Assembly: GCA_948474755.1 (NCBI GenBank)
Contig: CAOLHI010000563.1
Coordinates: forward strand, 248,001-312,000
DNA length: 64,000 nucleotides
Direction of reading: 5' to 3'
From: Ctenosaura bakeri
Lineage: Eukaryota; Chordata; Lepidosauria; Squamata; Iguanidae
Made by a program: the position numbers and the translations under genes. Under the pieces are notes generated by a model. That model did no database searches. It was not told where the DNA came from and saw only the letters and a program-made list of their open reading frames with translations. Positions 22,145-33,838 of the stretch are shown piece after piece (within the stretch, counting starts at the first letter, position 1; each line of letters opens with the position of its first letter).

Positions 22145-22644
22145 ATATCAGGATAATTGAAATCTCCCATTAACATGACATCTCTCCTTTTCGAATGTGT
22201 GGTCATCTGCTCCAGGAAGACCTCATCCACGTCCTCAAGCTGACCCGGAAGCCTGTAGCAAACCCCCACAATCACATCCCTATTGATTCTTGCTCCCTTC
22301 ATTCTTACCCAGATGCTCTTGACTTGGCTTCCCGGATATAAGTCCTGGATCTCTCCACAAGTGAAAACATCCTTGACATATAAGGTTACTCCTTCTCCTT
22401 TCTTGTTTGGTCAATTTCTGCAAAATACATTACACCCCCCTATTCCTACATTCCAATCATGAGATTCATCCCACCACGTTTCAGAGATGCCTATTAAATC
22501 ATATTTATTTTGTTATACTAAGAGTTGGAGTTCATCTTACTTATTCCCCATGCACTGTGCATTAGTTTAGAAACACTTGAGATGATTTGCCCTTTCTGGA
22601 ATTCCTATACTAACGTGACTTTCCCTCTCTGTGTTGGTCTCTAG

Positions 22645-23551
22645 CTTTACCCTGATTTCTGGCATCCCTTGGGGAACACCTCAATGTGCTCCATGTGATG
22701 GGGGAATGGAAACTAGGCAGAACACAAGCAATAGCAATGCAAGAGGCAGAGTGACCTAGCGGGGTCTTTTTATCCAGTTTTTATGGGGTCAAGCCAAAAA
22801 CATTTTATGGGGCCAAGCCAAAAACCAAACAAGAATGTCCAATAAATGATTTTATTGAATGCAAATCTCACACACCAATGCAATCATGCACACATGCACC
22901 CAAGAGCTAAAAGAGAGGAAATTGGATAGGGGAGTCTTGAAGGGGTACATCTGGGGTAATACTGCACCTTTTCCTGAAGTCCGGGGTCCAGGAAGGCAGT
23001 GGAGAAGTGGGACTCAGCACAGAGAGGGCTGAGGGGATTACTCAACGGACAGAGCAATGGTCTGCTGGGAAGACTAGGAGTGATCCGAAGAAACGCTCAA
23101 AAGCTGAGACTATTTGTAGAGGGAAAGTACCTGGAGGACTAATGCTTTCCCGGGGAGAACACTGAGTGTTGGAGTGATAATGAAGCTCCACCATGGTAAT
23201 TTCCTTTGTGTCATGGGATTGCAAAGTGTTGCCACAGTCTCGGGATCTTAGTTTGTGGTGTGACTTCATGTAAATGGTCCTTGCCTGATGGAATATTTGC
23301 TCAACCTGGGACAGACACTCTAATCCCTTCAAGTCAGCATATCGGGGCTGAGGACCCTTTGTTTATTGTGGGTTTACACATCTTGAGGTCTCCTGGGGCT
23401 ACGTGATGGGGGATTTTACTGCCCTGACCTGATGTTCGGTCGTTCGACTGTGCCTGCTTACGTGCTCATTCAGGGGACCTCTCAGGCACACAGAATCATA
23501 TTTAATATCAAATTGTGGACTCTTGGATAAAGTTTGTCCAGCGGAGTAACA
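22645..23551 (-). mobile_element. Solo LTR (copy L) inside CR1, TSD CTAG
   Basis: A 907-bp minus-strand LTR. The plus-strand edges are CTTTACCCTGATTTCTGG (first bases mutated from TGTTAC) and GAGTAACA, flanked by CTAG on each side (22641-22644 and 23552-23555). The poly(A) signal complement TTTATT is at 22851-22856. It separates the CR1 coding region from the CR1 5' region, so the LTR is younger. No internal retroviral genes. Confidence 0.92.
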
Positions 23552-23830
23552 CTAGTTCTACTTGGCCTGCCCTATCTATATCATTTGGGCTATTTTTAAC
23601 AGTACTCATTGAATCCTTGCCAGAATAATACTGTCCCCCTTCCCAGTCAAACTCTGTTGAAAGACCTCCTGGTGTGTTTTGCATAGCTGTTAGCAAAAAC
23701 GTTTCAGCCAACAGTTGTGAGGTGCAGGCTATCCCTTGCCAGAAGACCATCTTTGTGGAAATGGAGGCCATGATCCAAAGATCTGAATTGCTCCTGGTGG
23801 CACCATCTTCAGAGTGAGTTTTTGATCTCC
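23552..23830 (-). mobile_element. CR1 LINE, 5' part beyond the LTR
   Basis: Antisense CR1 pre-coding sequence: plus-strand CAGTATTATTCTG-type block near 23618, AAAGACCTCCTGGTG, TTGTGAGGTGCAGGCTATCC, CCAGAAGACCATCTTTG and ATGGAGGCCATGATCCAAAG occur in the order expected upstream of the endonuclease. The 5' limit near 23830 is approximate. Confidence 0.75.
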
Positions 23831-24495
23831 ACTATTCTTCTCTCCCCTCATGGGCCATGTCCTTCCACTGGGAAAAGAGATGATAATGTCAGAGAAGCAG
23901 TGATGATGACCCTGAAAGCCCAGCTGAAGTGGATGCTGCACTAAAGAAGGATCTAATTGTTGGCTTAATGTCTGTGGAATTCAATTAAAATCCTGTTGTT
24001 GAGGGGCTGGGTTTCCTATCAGGATCTGTTTAATGACTTACTTTGAAAAGAAACCATCCAGAGTCACAAGAGTTTGGGTGAAATGGGTTTCTATGAATCA
24101 ACATTGCACAGAGAGCTTGCAAGGGTCTCAAAATAGAGAACTCTCACTAGGCATGTCACACGCCCCCTCTCGCTGTAAATTCTAAACTAATTAATTAAAA
24201 AAGAAAAGTCTGCAGAGTTCACAGTTGCATCCCACCATGTGTGAAATTCCAATTCTCTCCAAGTGGAATGGAACTTCTCCCACTGAGTTCAGAGGAGGCC
24301 ATTTTTCACACAGCACGAGAAGATAAGTTGCAGCTCTCAAACATGTGGAGGCGACCCTCTGATTGGAAACAAACTAGATGGTAGTCTTTCCACTGAAAGA
24401 AGCACCAGCAGGGTGAGGGCATCTTTAATCAAGACGGAGATTGACACTAGATCAAGGGTTCACCTGGTACAAAATTCTGTTTGTGACAATCAGGG
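23831..24495. other. Unassigned sequence
   Basis: No supported feature before the TA/CA microsatellite. Confidence 0.3.
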
Positions 24496-24498
24496 CTG

Positions 24499-24580
<82 letters not shown>

Positions 24581-24621
24581 TACATACATACACACACACA
24601 CATGCATACACACACACAAGG
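24496..24621. repeat. Compound TA / CA microsatellite
   Basis: About 20 TA units followed by CA and CATA units to 24619. The Tyr-Ile and Thr-His open frames on either strand are repeat artefacts. Confidence 0.97.
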
Positions 24622-25849
24622 CAAGTTCCTGGTTGTAGCAGGGGTAGACAATATGCATCCCTGGTGTCACATGTCTCCCAAGATGGATTTTTCAGCCCTC
24701 AATCCTTCCAAATTCCTTGGATTGCCCCTTTTTTGTCTCTCCCAAAGAAAGAGTGAATTACTTTCAGAAACCCTTAAAAGTGGTAATTCATTCTTTACAC
24801 AGGCTACAAGTGTCTCCTAGAAGTAGAACTCTGGACATGGGAGGGTGACCTTTTCAGCCATCCACCTGGCCTTCAGGAGGTCACAGAATAGATAATTTGG
24901 CCCCTGAACCATCCAGGGTATAGCTATGGAATGGAACAAAACGAGACTATTGCTCCTTGAAATAAGGATTTTGTCCCCAAATGTCATTTCCCTTCACTTC
25001 CCAAATTTCTAGCATTGCAGAGAGTGAGACACAGAAAATCATTCACAGTGAAAACCTTTCTATTACTCTGTTCTATATCTTTCAGTAACTTTGTCCATTT
25101 ACTTTGGATGCTTCGATCATGGCTGGCATTCTGCTTGGAAGTTACCTCTTTGTAAATGGCTTAACATGTGCACAAGCCTGAATTGAGTAGTATTGCAATG
25201 TTCTTATTCGCCTGGGGCCTGCTGTGACATTGCAACATACAGGCACCTATTGTGCAGTGGTAGCCAGTGGAGTGACTGATGCATCATGGCCTGATGGGAA
25301 ATGAGAACCAGTGCCCAATGGGGTGCTCCCTGATGCTTGTGAACACACCTGCTAAGAAAGATCTGGAACATGATGGGAATGTCCAATGCACATCAGAAGT
25401 GCCCAATACACATCAGAACACTCTTGTCAACACCTAGATGCACACCTGCCCAATTCAATAACAGGTCTGTATGGCATTATGAAATGCTAACATTACAAAA
25501 TGTAGACTGTGATGTAGGATATTATCCAATATCTCTAAATGCTCAACTGAAAGTTTAAGTTACTGCAGTGATATAAATTTGGATATTGGGGGAGGGGAGC
25601 CTCATTTTGTCTCCCTCCCCGCATATTTGCAGCCCTGGACCCACCCTGGGTCAGATTATGAGGGGTTTCTAAATTAAAGAATATTTTCCCATTATGCTTC
25701 AGGATTTCTTTGAGTGAGCTAGTTTAGAGTCTCAGTATGTCTTAACCCAGTCCTGCTCACAGAACATCAGGATCTCTTTCTCTGCAGGCAGACAGAGCTT
25801 GAATTAATGACCCATCATTGTTCTTTGTCCTCTTTCTCTGTGTCATAGG
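24622..25849. other. Unassigned sequence
   Basis: No coding or repeat signal that can be supported. Confidence 0.3.
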
Positions 25850-26267
25850 CCATTTTCACATGGCATTTGCTATGCGAAAGGGCCCCTGGAGTGTTGTGTG
25901 ACTGTTAGGAACAGTCCACATGATGCACTTGTAATTGCATGACATTCCAGGGGGCTGGCAGGCACCAGTCGCACACGATTTCATTTTCGGCCTTGAACCG
26001 AAAATGATGCATGATCATGCATCACTCCGAGGCCCCACGCACACTTCCCATGCATGCGAAGCTACAGAGCCCCAGCGCTCACACTTCCTGCCCCAGTGCA
26101 GCCTGGGAAAATCCCAAGCTGAACTGCAGAAGAAAGAGGAGGGGCTCTCATGCAAGCAGGCAACAGGTGCGGAGCTGAAGCAACGGGGATGTGAGAGCCT
26201 GTCACAAGAGGCTGCTCTCACGATCCCCACACTCCAGCTTAGCAAAAAGTTGAGTTGCGGAAAGGAC
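25850..26267. mobile_element. GGCC-ended MITE (GC-rich family), TSD ATA
   Basis: A 418-bp element from GGCCATTTTCACATGG to GCGGAAAGGACC, flanked by ATA on both sides. It is the full-length sister of the CR1-nested copy at 4431-4852 and shares its ends with the CpG-dense 5474-6169 element. An inner hairpin lies at TTTCATTTTCGG...CCGAAAATGA. The 151-codon frame over it has no domain. Confidence 0.88.
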
Positions 26268-26657
26268 CATACACTGGATAACTCACAATCCACAAATTCC
26301 ACTCTGAGGTCAGCAGTAGTTTTTATTTGTAGCAAATGTAAGGAACACAGTACAATTCTTCTGCAGTTACTGAGACTAAAGCATACATGAAGCTTTCAGG
26401 TTTTCGAGACAACAGTACAAATTTTACGTTTTCAAAGCTGTGATTAGAAAGGGTAATAAATCTAACACTGTCCCACATCTTTTGAAAGTTGTCAGACCTG
26501 CATTTGCTTTCCTGCTTCTTATTCTTGGGGTAGAAACACGTTTTCTGCCTTTTATCTAAGACATTTAAAGTTCCCAAAACACTCTACTTGACACTTTCAT
26601 TTTCACTCACTCTGATCATCTCCCTCTCACAGGATACATTGTAGAGACAGGCAATAA
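26268..26657. other. Unassigned sequence
   Basis: No supported feature. Confidence 0.3.
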
Positions 26658-27591
26658 TGTTACTACCAAAGGTGGGGGATCTTGAGGTCCTCCAACAGTT
26701 CCAGTGTCTCCTTAGAAAGGTGGAGAACTAAAGCTCAAAGGAGGCCTGTGAGAGGGAGTAACCATTGGACCTTTTCACCTGTGTATGCTGGTAATGATTG
26801 CGAGACACCAGTTGAGAGTCAAAAGAATGCCTTTACCATGGGATTCATGAGTAAACACAAGCAATCAAACACAAACCATACAAAGCTAGTGAAGGAAAAG
26901 GAGAGAAAGATTGGATAGTCAGAGATGTTTGGGTGAAGTGGGTAATAATTACCACTCCAGAAGCAGAAGATCAAAGTGAGATGGCTCAAAGAACACTTTA
27001 GGGTAGCGCAGAGCACAAGAACCTGGGATCCAATGGACAGTATGGCATGCCTATGTGCCTTGAGGGTACTACAAGTTATCAGGCTTGGGGTCAGAGTTTA
27101 AGTACCCTGTTTTTCTCCCTGAAGAAATGTGTTAATTGCTCTCTGGTAGAGCAAGCAAAAAGGCTTCAGAACAGACTAGTGGTCTTAACTTCAGATGACA
27201 AAGCATTGATGGAAGTTGTGATAGTCTCTTAATGCTGTACATGTGAGGGAATAGAGGAAAATTTCTGCAGGAAAAGGTTACAGGATTATGACCATCAGTT
27301 GCTTCACTGGGGCAGTCTTGTTTGCTATTGTGTTTGAAGGTTCGGTCTTTGAGAAGATTGTCACAAGCTGATCAATTTGGGGCTTTTCCATCTAATTCCC
27401 TTGAATTTATGACCTGGCCATGCTGAGGTTATCTGTCTTAGCATGAGCTTCCAAGTAAAGTCCTTTCCACATGCCTTCCAGCCATAAGTGTATGGTTTTT
27501 ACATAAGAAACGATATCTCTCTTCCTAATCAAATGATATTTCTCACTAAATTATACTGTACTATGGAATGGGGGTGTATGACATGATAACA
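26658..27591 (-). mobile_element. Solo LTR, highly diverged (copy M), TSD ATAA
   Basis: Ends TGTTACTACC and ATAACA, flanked by ATAA on each side (26654-26657 and 27592-27595). Internal blocks follow the family order on the minus strand: GGTGGAGAACTAAAGCTCAA matches the GTTGGGGAAATTAGCT region, GAGAGGGAGTAACC matches GAGGCAGGGTAAC, and GGGTGAAGTGGGTAATAATT matches the GGGTAATACT region. The matching terminal duplication was found after predicting the element length from sister copies. At 934 bp and heavily mutated, it is likely among the oldest copies. Confidence 0.75.
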
Positions 27592-27595
27592 ATAA

Positions 27596-29470
27596 AGCAA
27601 TTAACCAGTTGATACTTTGTAATAACACAGGCAAGCTCCAAATTGATATCATTTGATTGGTGAGAGAGATGATTATTGCAATCATCATTGTTGCAATCTT
27701 CAATTAACACTGGATGCTTTGTAGCATACTTGCTTAACTTCTGTAGAGCTCTATGGCATTGCATCTACATTGACTATAATATGCCATTTCAATATCCATC
27801 CAGCAGATCAACATACAGCAGGGGTTGGCCATTCTGACAACCTGGTAGGTAGTGGTACACAGAGAAATACCTCCATAACAGCTACCCAAATCCTCTTTGA
27901 GCTCTTCTCTGTGCTTTTGATAAAGGCATGTAGCTACCTCTGCCCTAGCCCATTTGCTTCACTACACCATCCCTCTAGAGAGAAAGCCATTCTCCATCTC
28001 CCAGTGCTATTTTCCTAAAAATGTCTCTGCCAAGATTCATCTCATCTGTATTCATCTCTGATTCCTTAGGTTGAAAGAAGAGCAAAAAATGGGGGAGGGG
28101 GGGATGGAGAAAGAAACATATGAAAGAGATGTGATCAAAGCAAGAGGCAGAGATGGAGAAATGCTTTTCATGTCTTCCATAGATATTTTTTTCATGCTAA
28201 AGGATTCTTGTCAGAAACCCCAAGCAAAGAAGCGGTAGTCGGCCTCTGTGCTATGACAGGGTCTGGAACATGGTGCCACACACAGGTTACCTTCTGTTAT
28301 CCAAAGCAATTAGAATGAGAATTTAAGCCTAATTCTAACAAGCCAAAGTGCTCACCATCATCATGAACACCCGATAACAATCTCAAGAGTTGACGAGGTT
28401 CTACCATTTTGCCACATACCAGATGCCAAAGGGACAGTGGGGACCTACTTATATGCTTCTGGATTTGATTGGAGTCAAGTCTGGCTACCTAATGCCCAAA
28501 AAAGCAAGCCTACCCAGGTAACTGGAATACTGATTGGCTGATTTCTGAGAAAACCTCTAAACACTTTATATTTTCTGAGACAACGGCATGAGAAGTCAGA
28601 CAGTCATTGATCTGTTTTTCCTGGGGGGCTCTGGATACCTCAGAGTGATTCCAGTCACACCTAGAAGTGCTCCTCTGGGAAGATAGCTAGAAACCAAAGA
28701 GATAAGATGGTAGGTCTCTGCTTTTGTGCCACCTTTCCAAGCTACAGAGGATTTCCCTGGTAAGTCTGGGGATGCATTTTTTTCCCATTGCTTTGTGATT
28801 CACCCTTGACTCTTTCTCTCCTACTTCCCACTTCTATTTCTTCGACCTCTTCATCACAGCCCTCTTTGTCTGTTAGTGGAGAGAGACATTAGTAATGAAT
28901 ATGGCTTCTGAAAACAGCAGTGGTCAGCCTTGGCTTTCCTCCTACCTTCTGCTTGATAATGCTTAGTGACCTAAAACATATTTTAGATCTGCAAAGTTAG
29001 TTCTGCACATTTTCTTTCCTCCATGAGTAATATTCCAGGGAGCTGGGAAATCTCATCAGCAAGAATTGTAAAGATGGATAAAATAGTTCCAGTAAGAGTT
29101 GCTGGAATCTTTTGTGGGAATGGATTGTTATTCAGGCTTCATTTGACTGAATTAGTGCAGGAGAAGTGATTTGAAAAGGGTATCTTTGTGCATATTAGGG
29201 ATATTCAAGGACTTCATTCGTTCCTCATTTTGAAGAAGAATGCTCAGAGTCACAGTCCTTAAAGTAAAGTGGTGATCAGAATGCTTTTGTCCCTCTGATT
29301 TTGCACTTCTCCAAAATGTAATGCATTACTGGCTTAAGAGACAGAGGAAGAGAGTGGAAAGGAAAGATGATTAGAGAACCTACAGATACTCCGTGTGTAC
29401 AGGGCCAACAGGTGACCAATACTGCAGTTTTCCTTATAAACTGCCATTTTTATAAATGTTCTTAGCAGGA
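27596..29470. other. Unassigned sequence, about 1.9 kb
   Basis: No element ends, no repeated block from elsewhere in the window and no coding motif was recognised. A G-run (GGGGGAGGGGGGG) lies at about 28090. Confidence 0.3.
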
Positions 29471-29476
29471 CACCAT

Positions 29477-29529
<53 letters not shown>

Positions 29530-29533
29530 AATC

Positions 29534-29597
<64 letters not shown>
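29471..29597. repeat. TATC (GATA) microsatellite
   Basis: About 30 TATC units with one CAATCA interruption near 29529. It is the complement of GATA, the Bkm motif. The Tyr-Leu-Ser-Ile open frame is a by-product. Confidence 0.97.
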
Positions 29598-29599
29598 CT

Positions 29600-29987
29600 G
29601 GCTCTTTCTACAGCAGCCCCCCATCCTTCCACATGGATGGGAGAAGGACAGCACTACGATGACACTTCTTCATGACATCGTTGCAATCCTTCTCCTGTCC
29701 CCAAGTGGTGGGATCACAGGTTAAATCATTGACAGGTTTTCCCCATTAATGACCCACAATCATCCCACCATCCCGCACATCCCTGTCCTGTGGAAGCCCT
29801 GGAAGCATGATGGCTACACTTTCTGCCCCGTTGCAGCCTGAAAAATTGTCCAGCTGCACTACAGAAGGAAGAGGCATGGCCATCATGGTTCCTTCCACAG
29901 GGAGATAGTCGGTGCAGAGGGGAGCATTCCTGTCATGCTTGATCCCCATCAGAGGACCACACAAGAAGGCAAGGTGTGGAAAGGGCC
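29600..29987 (+). mobile_element. GGCC-ended MITE, mid-size family, at the edge of a microsatellite
   Basis: 388 bp from GGCTCTTTCTACAGCAG to GTGGAAAGGGCC, flanked by TCT and TAT. It aligns in the same orientation with 35594-36010. It abuts the TATC array, and its left flank is part of the array, so it inserted into or beside the repeat. Confidence 0.8.
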
Positions 29988-30465
29988 TATGTTCTATGCT
30001 GCTTTTCTGCCAATAAGGGATCCAAGGTGTCTAAATAATCTCAGTTAAGCCAACTATAGTTAAAACTGTAGCTAGTGCATTTTTTTACAAAAAATAAACA
30101 GGTAAACATTGACATTAAAAACATTAATTTAAAACAGGTTTCAGAGGGAAGTTAAAATATACAAATAAGAATAGAAGTGCAAACGCTAATCCAACAAAAC
30201 TCAGAATATAAAACCTTCCACAGCAGACATTCATCACTCAAAGGCCTGGATAAACAAAATGCTTTATCACATGTTGGTGAAAGGATAGCAGAGAAAGAGC
30301 CAACCTAACACTGTGGCAAGGAATTCCACAGCCTGGAAGCAACCACTGAAATCGGGCTACCCCATATCCTCACCAAATGTGTTGGTAATGGTGGTGTGAC
30401 TAAAAGAAAGCCTCCCCCACAAGGATGCTAAAACTCAGGCAGGCTCATATTGGGAGATATAGTCT
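29988..30465 (-). mobile_element. Old L2-like LINE 3' fragment (tentative)
   Basis: Starts with a GCTGCTTTTCTGCC...GGGATCCAAGG block, then A/T-rich tail, then blocks matching 19085-19335 (ACTCAAAGGCCTGGATAAAC, AAGGAATTCCACAGCCTGGA, CTCACCAAATGTGTTGGTAA). No open frame survives. Confidence 0.4.
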
Positions 30466-30485
30466 TTCAGATAGCCTGAATCAAA

Positions 30486-30846
30486 GGCCCTTTCTGCATC
30501 AGCATGACAGCAGCACTCCCCTTTGCACAAGACTGAATCCCTGCAGAATGGAGAACAACGGACACACTGCTTCCTTCTGCAGTGCAGCCAGGTACTTCCC
30601 AGACTGCCCTGGGGCAGGAAGTGTCACCATCACACTTCCTGGCCTTCTACAGGAAAGGTAAATGTGAGATGATGGCATGATTGTGGGTCATTGATGAGGG
30701 AAACCTGTCAATGATTTAACCCACGATCATGCCACCTGGGGATGGGAGAAGGACGGGTCTGTGACAACGTCATGCAGAAACATCATCACAGTCCTGTTCT
30801 TCTCCTGTTCCCATGGTGAGATGAGAGGATGCTGTGGAAAGGTTCC
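30486..30846 (-). mobile_element. GGCC-ended MITE, mid-size family
   Basis: About 361 bp from GGCCCTTTCTGC to GTGGAAAGGTTCC, flanks AAA and AAG. It is in the orientation opposite to 29600-29987: the ATCATTGATGAGGG... and GATGGGAGAAGGACGGG blocks occur toward the right end. Confidence 0.75.
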
Positions 30847-31899
30847 AAGCCACAGAGAGCTTTACCATTAAGGCCAGCATATGGGTTTGTCACCAATGTT
30901 TCACAGAATTCTGGAAATTGTAGCTTGGTTAGAAACTTTAATGTTCTGCACATATACTCCTGCTTTGAAAACAAACACCTTCCATAAAAGAAAGAAAGAG
31001 ACAGAGAGAGAGAGAGAGAAACAACTTTCCAATTTACAGTAGAATAAAATGACTGTTAAACCAGTTTAAACTCTTCATGTATTTAGATGCCTTACTACTG
31101 TGGTGCTCATATGGATGCAAGCATGTCAGAATCAACTGGCGTGGACATAATGTGACTATCATAAATACATCTCTATCAAAGTCAATTCTGGCTCCTCCTG
31201 TATTCTCAGATTCCCCGGGCTTTTTTGGTGTGTGTGTTTTTCAAAGCTGTCTAAGTGCTCTGTGTTTCCATTTCCCTACCTCCTACCACCCTGAGGAATT
31301 CTTAAGTGAGAAGAAGATGGAAAAATACAGATGGCATAATTATATATTTTGCAGTTGATTAATCACCACAAAACATTAATCACATTTGGTATAACAATAG
31401 ATAATCAAATTCTTTATAGCTGAAATTAAGTTTCTTTCTGATAAGGAATGGGTTCCTTTAGGATATTGACATGGCTTTTTCAGCAGCTGTTTTGCTTCCA
31501 TTCCACATCTGCATTTGTTTGGAAGCTGCTTTAGGGCTTTGGCAGAAATATGGCTTTAAGGTTCGTTGCGTGCTTTCAGGCATCCATGTTGACAATAGCA
31601 GAAGGAGGGCTAGGAGAGATGTTTCCTTACCAGACTGTGGCTGATGTGTTTCAGCTTGCCCATTCTCCAATGTACTTCAAATACTTTGTGCATTACTGTG
31701 TAAAACCAACTCTAAGCTTTGTTTACTATGCAAATCCCTCCATCTGGTGTTATACTTATTGGCCAGCATCCTGCTGGTTAGGACCAAATTGTGTAGACCC
31801 ATTCAATCAATTCTTTGGTGGGGAACAAACACATAGGTATAGCTTATCAGTTCAGTAGGTCTACTCTAGTTAGGACCAACAATAGTATTTAGGCCATAT
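30847..31899. other. Unassigned; short GA run near 30996-31019
   Basis: An AG-dinucleotide run follows an AAAG run. A word like CAGTAGGTCTACTCTAGTTAGGACTAAC-type recurs near 31853 and at 61222 and 6735; it is an ancient dispersed fragment of unknown family. Confidence 0.3.
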
Positions 31900-32139
31900 T
31901 GTGCTACACACAACTCTGCTGTTGGATGCCAGTATCCCACAGCTGAACTAAGGAAGCAAATGTGCAACTTAATGCACAACCATATGTGGATCCATGTGCA
32001 ACACACTCTCATAGGCATGATGGCACCACATATACAGCTTTACTTCCACAATTTTGAAATGAATATGAGTGGTTCACACTGGACAACAATGTCCAAGAAC
32101 TTCCACAGAGAAGCATATGTTTCCATATGACACAAATAG
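31900..32139. repeat. Possible TG/CA-rich repeat fragment
   Basis: Short ordered similarities to 39885-40095 (CCACATATACAGC...TTACTTCCACAATTTTGAA against CACATGCACACC...CACTTCCACAATGTTTAA; CAATGTCCAAGAACTTCCACAG against AATGTCCAACTGCTTCCATAG). Confidence 0.45.
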
Positions 32140-32345
32140 GATTCCATCCATAAAATCATAAAAGCTGAAAGGCTCCCCATGAACCCCTGAGTCCAACTTG
32201 TAGCCAGTGAAGGAATCCACCACTAAAACATCCCCTGAGAGATGGCCATCTAACTTCTCTTCCAATAAAGGAAGTTTATCCCCCTCTGACATGCACATAT
32301 ATATGGCCAAGTAACCAAAGTCTGTGTCCAGACCACCCCCACTGT
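32140..32345 (-). mobile_element. CR1 3' fragment
   Basis: Antisense CR1 tail and UTR: AAAATCATAAAAGCTGAAAG, GAGTCCAACTTGTAGCC, and CCTGAGAGATGGCCATCTAA occur in family order. It is strongly diverged. Confidence 0.6.
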
Positions 32346-33549
32346 CACCTATGAATAACATCCATGAATAACATCAGTTCTATATAATTACCCTTTTTAT
32401 TGTCATAGGAAAGAAAAAGGTTTCTAGAGCAGGAGTGGTCAAAGTATGGTCCTGGGACTACATGCAGCCCCCAATTCTGTTTTTGTGGCCCTGGTACACA
32501 TACAAACACTAACTAAAATCACATAATTGACTTCCACACCTTCAGTTTATTGGATACTTTTGTCTGATGTAGAACAGATACATTGAACTCAAGGCTGTGG
32601 AAACAGAGTTATGCATGTAGTACTGTTATGCATGGTTGCTCATCACATGGAGATATACATGTGTATCACACAAGGTTGCATTGGCATATTTTTGTGTCAT
32701 ATGTCATTGTGCAACCTCACAATTCACATGCAGTGTTGTGTAACTCCAGGAATATAACATTGTGTTCCATTTTAGCATGGGCTCATGGCTTCTGAGCTTC
32801 CCAGACTATGCTGTTTTCCTGCCCTTACAGGAATGGCAGTTTTCTTAAGAGCTTGAAAGGGACTCCTGCACTCCTTAACACTTTTCTTTTTTTCAAAATT
32901 GTAAGTGGATGAATGGTGAAACCCACCCCCATCATAATTTTTAGCATTTTTGGCACTTTCTCAAAGCAATGCACTGTGCTTCGGCCCAGCATGATGGTTC
33001 TGCATATAGCATATAGTCTGAGCTATATGCTATCCCTTCATACTGACCGTACAGATTCAGAAGCACCTGTTCTACCTTCTGCATGACCATTTCATGATTC
33101 ACAGGGAGAGGACAGCATCTGAGAAGCATCTGGCTAGGGCCCTGTAGCCTGAGGCAAAATGATTACAGCAGCACTGAGATCCACTGGGAACTGCCAGAGA
33201 GCTCAGCATTGATGCAATTATTTTGCATCTTGACATGGCAAGGGAGGGCAAAGAGTGGGCTGTGGTCATCATGTGGTCTTCAGGACCATTTTGTGGCTCC
33301 CAGGGCTCCCAAGACTCAAAAATATACTGCCCTAAAATGTCAACTAAAAGGTGTGGTCCAATTTTTGTTACTTCCTCCCACCGCCACCAATTTAGAGTCA
33401 GGAGATGACTTTTCAAGAGTGACTTCTTTTTATCTCCTATTGTTACAAAAGAACTTTTCTGGCCCTAAAATGGCCCAAATTTGAGCTAAAAGCATGGTGA
33501 AAATGCTCCTTCCCCAGAAAATGCTTGAATGGTATTTATTTATTAATTT
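32346..33549. other. Unassigned sequence
   Basis: No supported feature; an ATTT simple run occurs at about 33533-33560. Confidence 0.3.
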
Positions 33550-33838
33550 ATTTATTTATGGCAAGTGCTTGTTTTCTGATGCTCCAGAAATGGAGCAATG
33601 GATTCAAATTACAGGAACAGAGATTCCCCCTAAAGATTAGGAAAAACTTCTTGAGAATAAGAGCAGTTCCTCAGTGGAATATTTCTTTCTTGTAGTACGT
33701 TGGAATCTCCTCCTTTGGGTTTTTAGTCCAACTTTTAAAGGAGCTTAAGGTGCTGAGACATATCTCCCAAATATGTTCAGTACCTTAAATGACCATTGTG
33801 GTCTCTTCCAACTCTATGATTCTATCATTCTATAACTT
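33550..33838 (+). mobile_element. CR1 3' end
   Basis: Sense CR1: TGCTTGTTTTCTGATGCTCC, GGAGCAATGGATTCAAATTA, then diverged 3' UTR, ending GTGGTCTCTTCCAACTCTAT and a GATTCTATCATTCTAT tail. Confidence 0.85.

Larger units (their letters stand above)
19747..22644 (-). mobile_element. Long CR1 LINE, coding region and 3' UTR (3' portion)
   Basis: The best-preserved non-LTR retrotransposon in the window, read on the minus strand. The 3' tail is at 19747 (ATAGAATCATAGAATCATGG on plus). Going upstream on the minus strand: C-terminal domain (20545-19823, ending RLGGHLLGVL), reverse-transcriptase core (21297-20515) and endonuclease C-terminus with GGSDHALLE (22144-21317). RT motifs include SPGPDKLHPRILKEL, VAYLDLSKAFDKLPHDIL and [15 protein letters not shown]. 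The frame is broken at several points and the catalytic FADD box reads FAYD, so it is inactive. The 5' side is split by an LTR and resumes at 23552. Confidence 0.95.

Noticed and set aside
24413..24820. A 135-codon frame with Tyr-Ile and His-Thr runs
   Set aside because: Produced by the TA/CA microsatellite.
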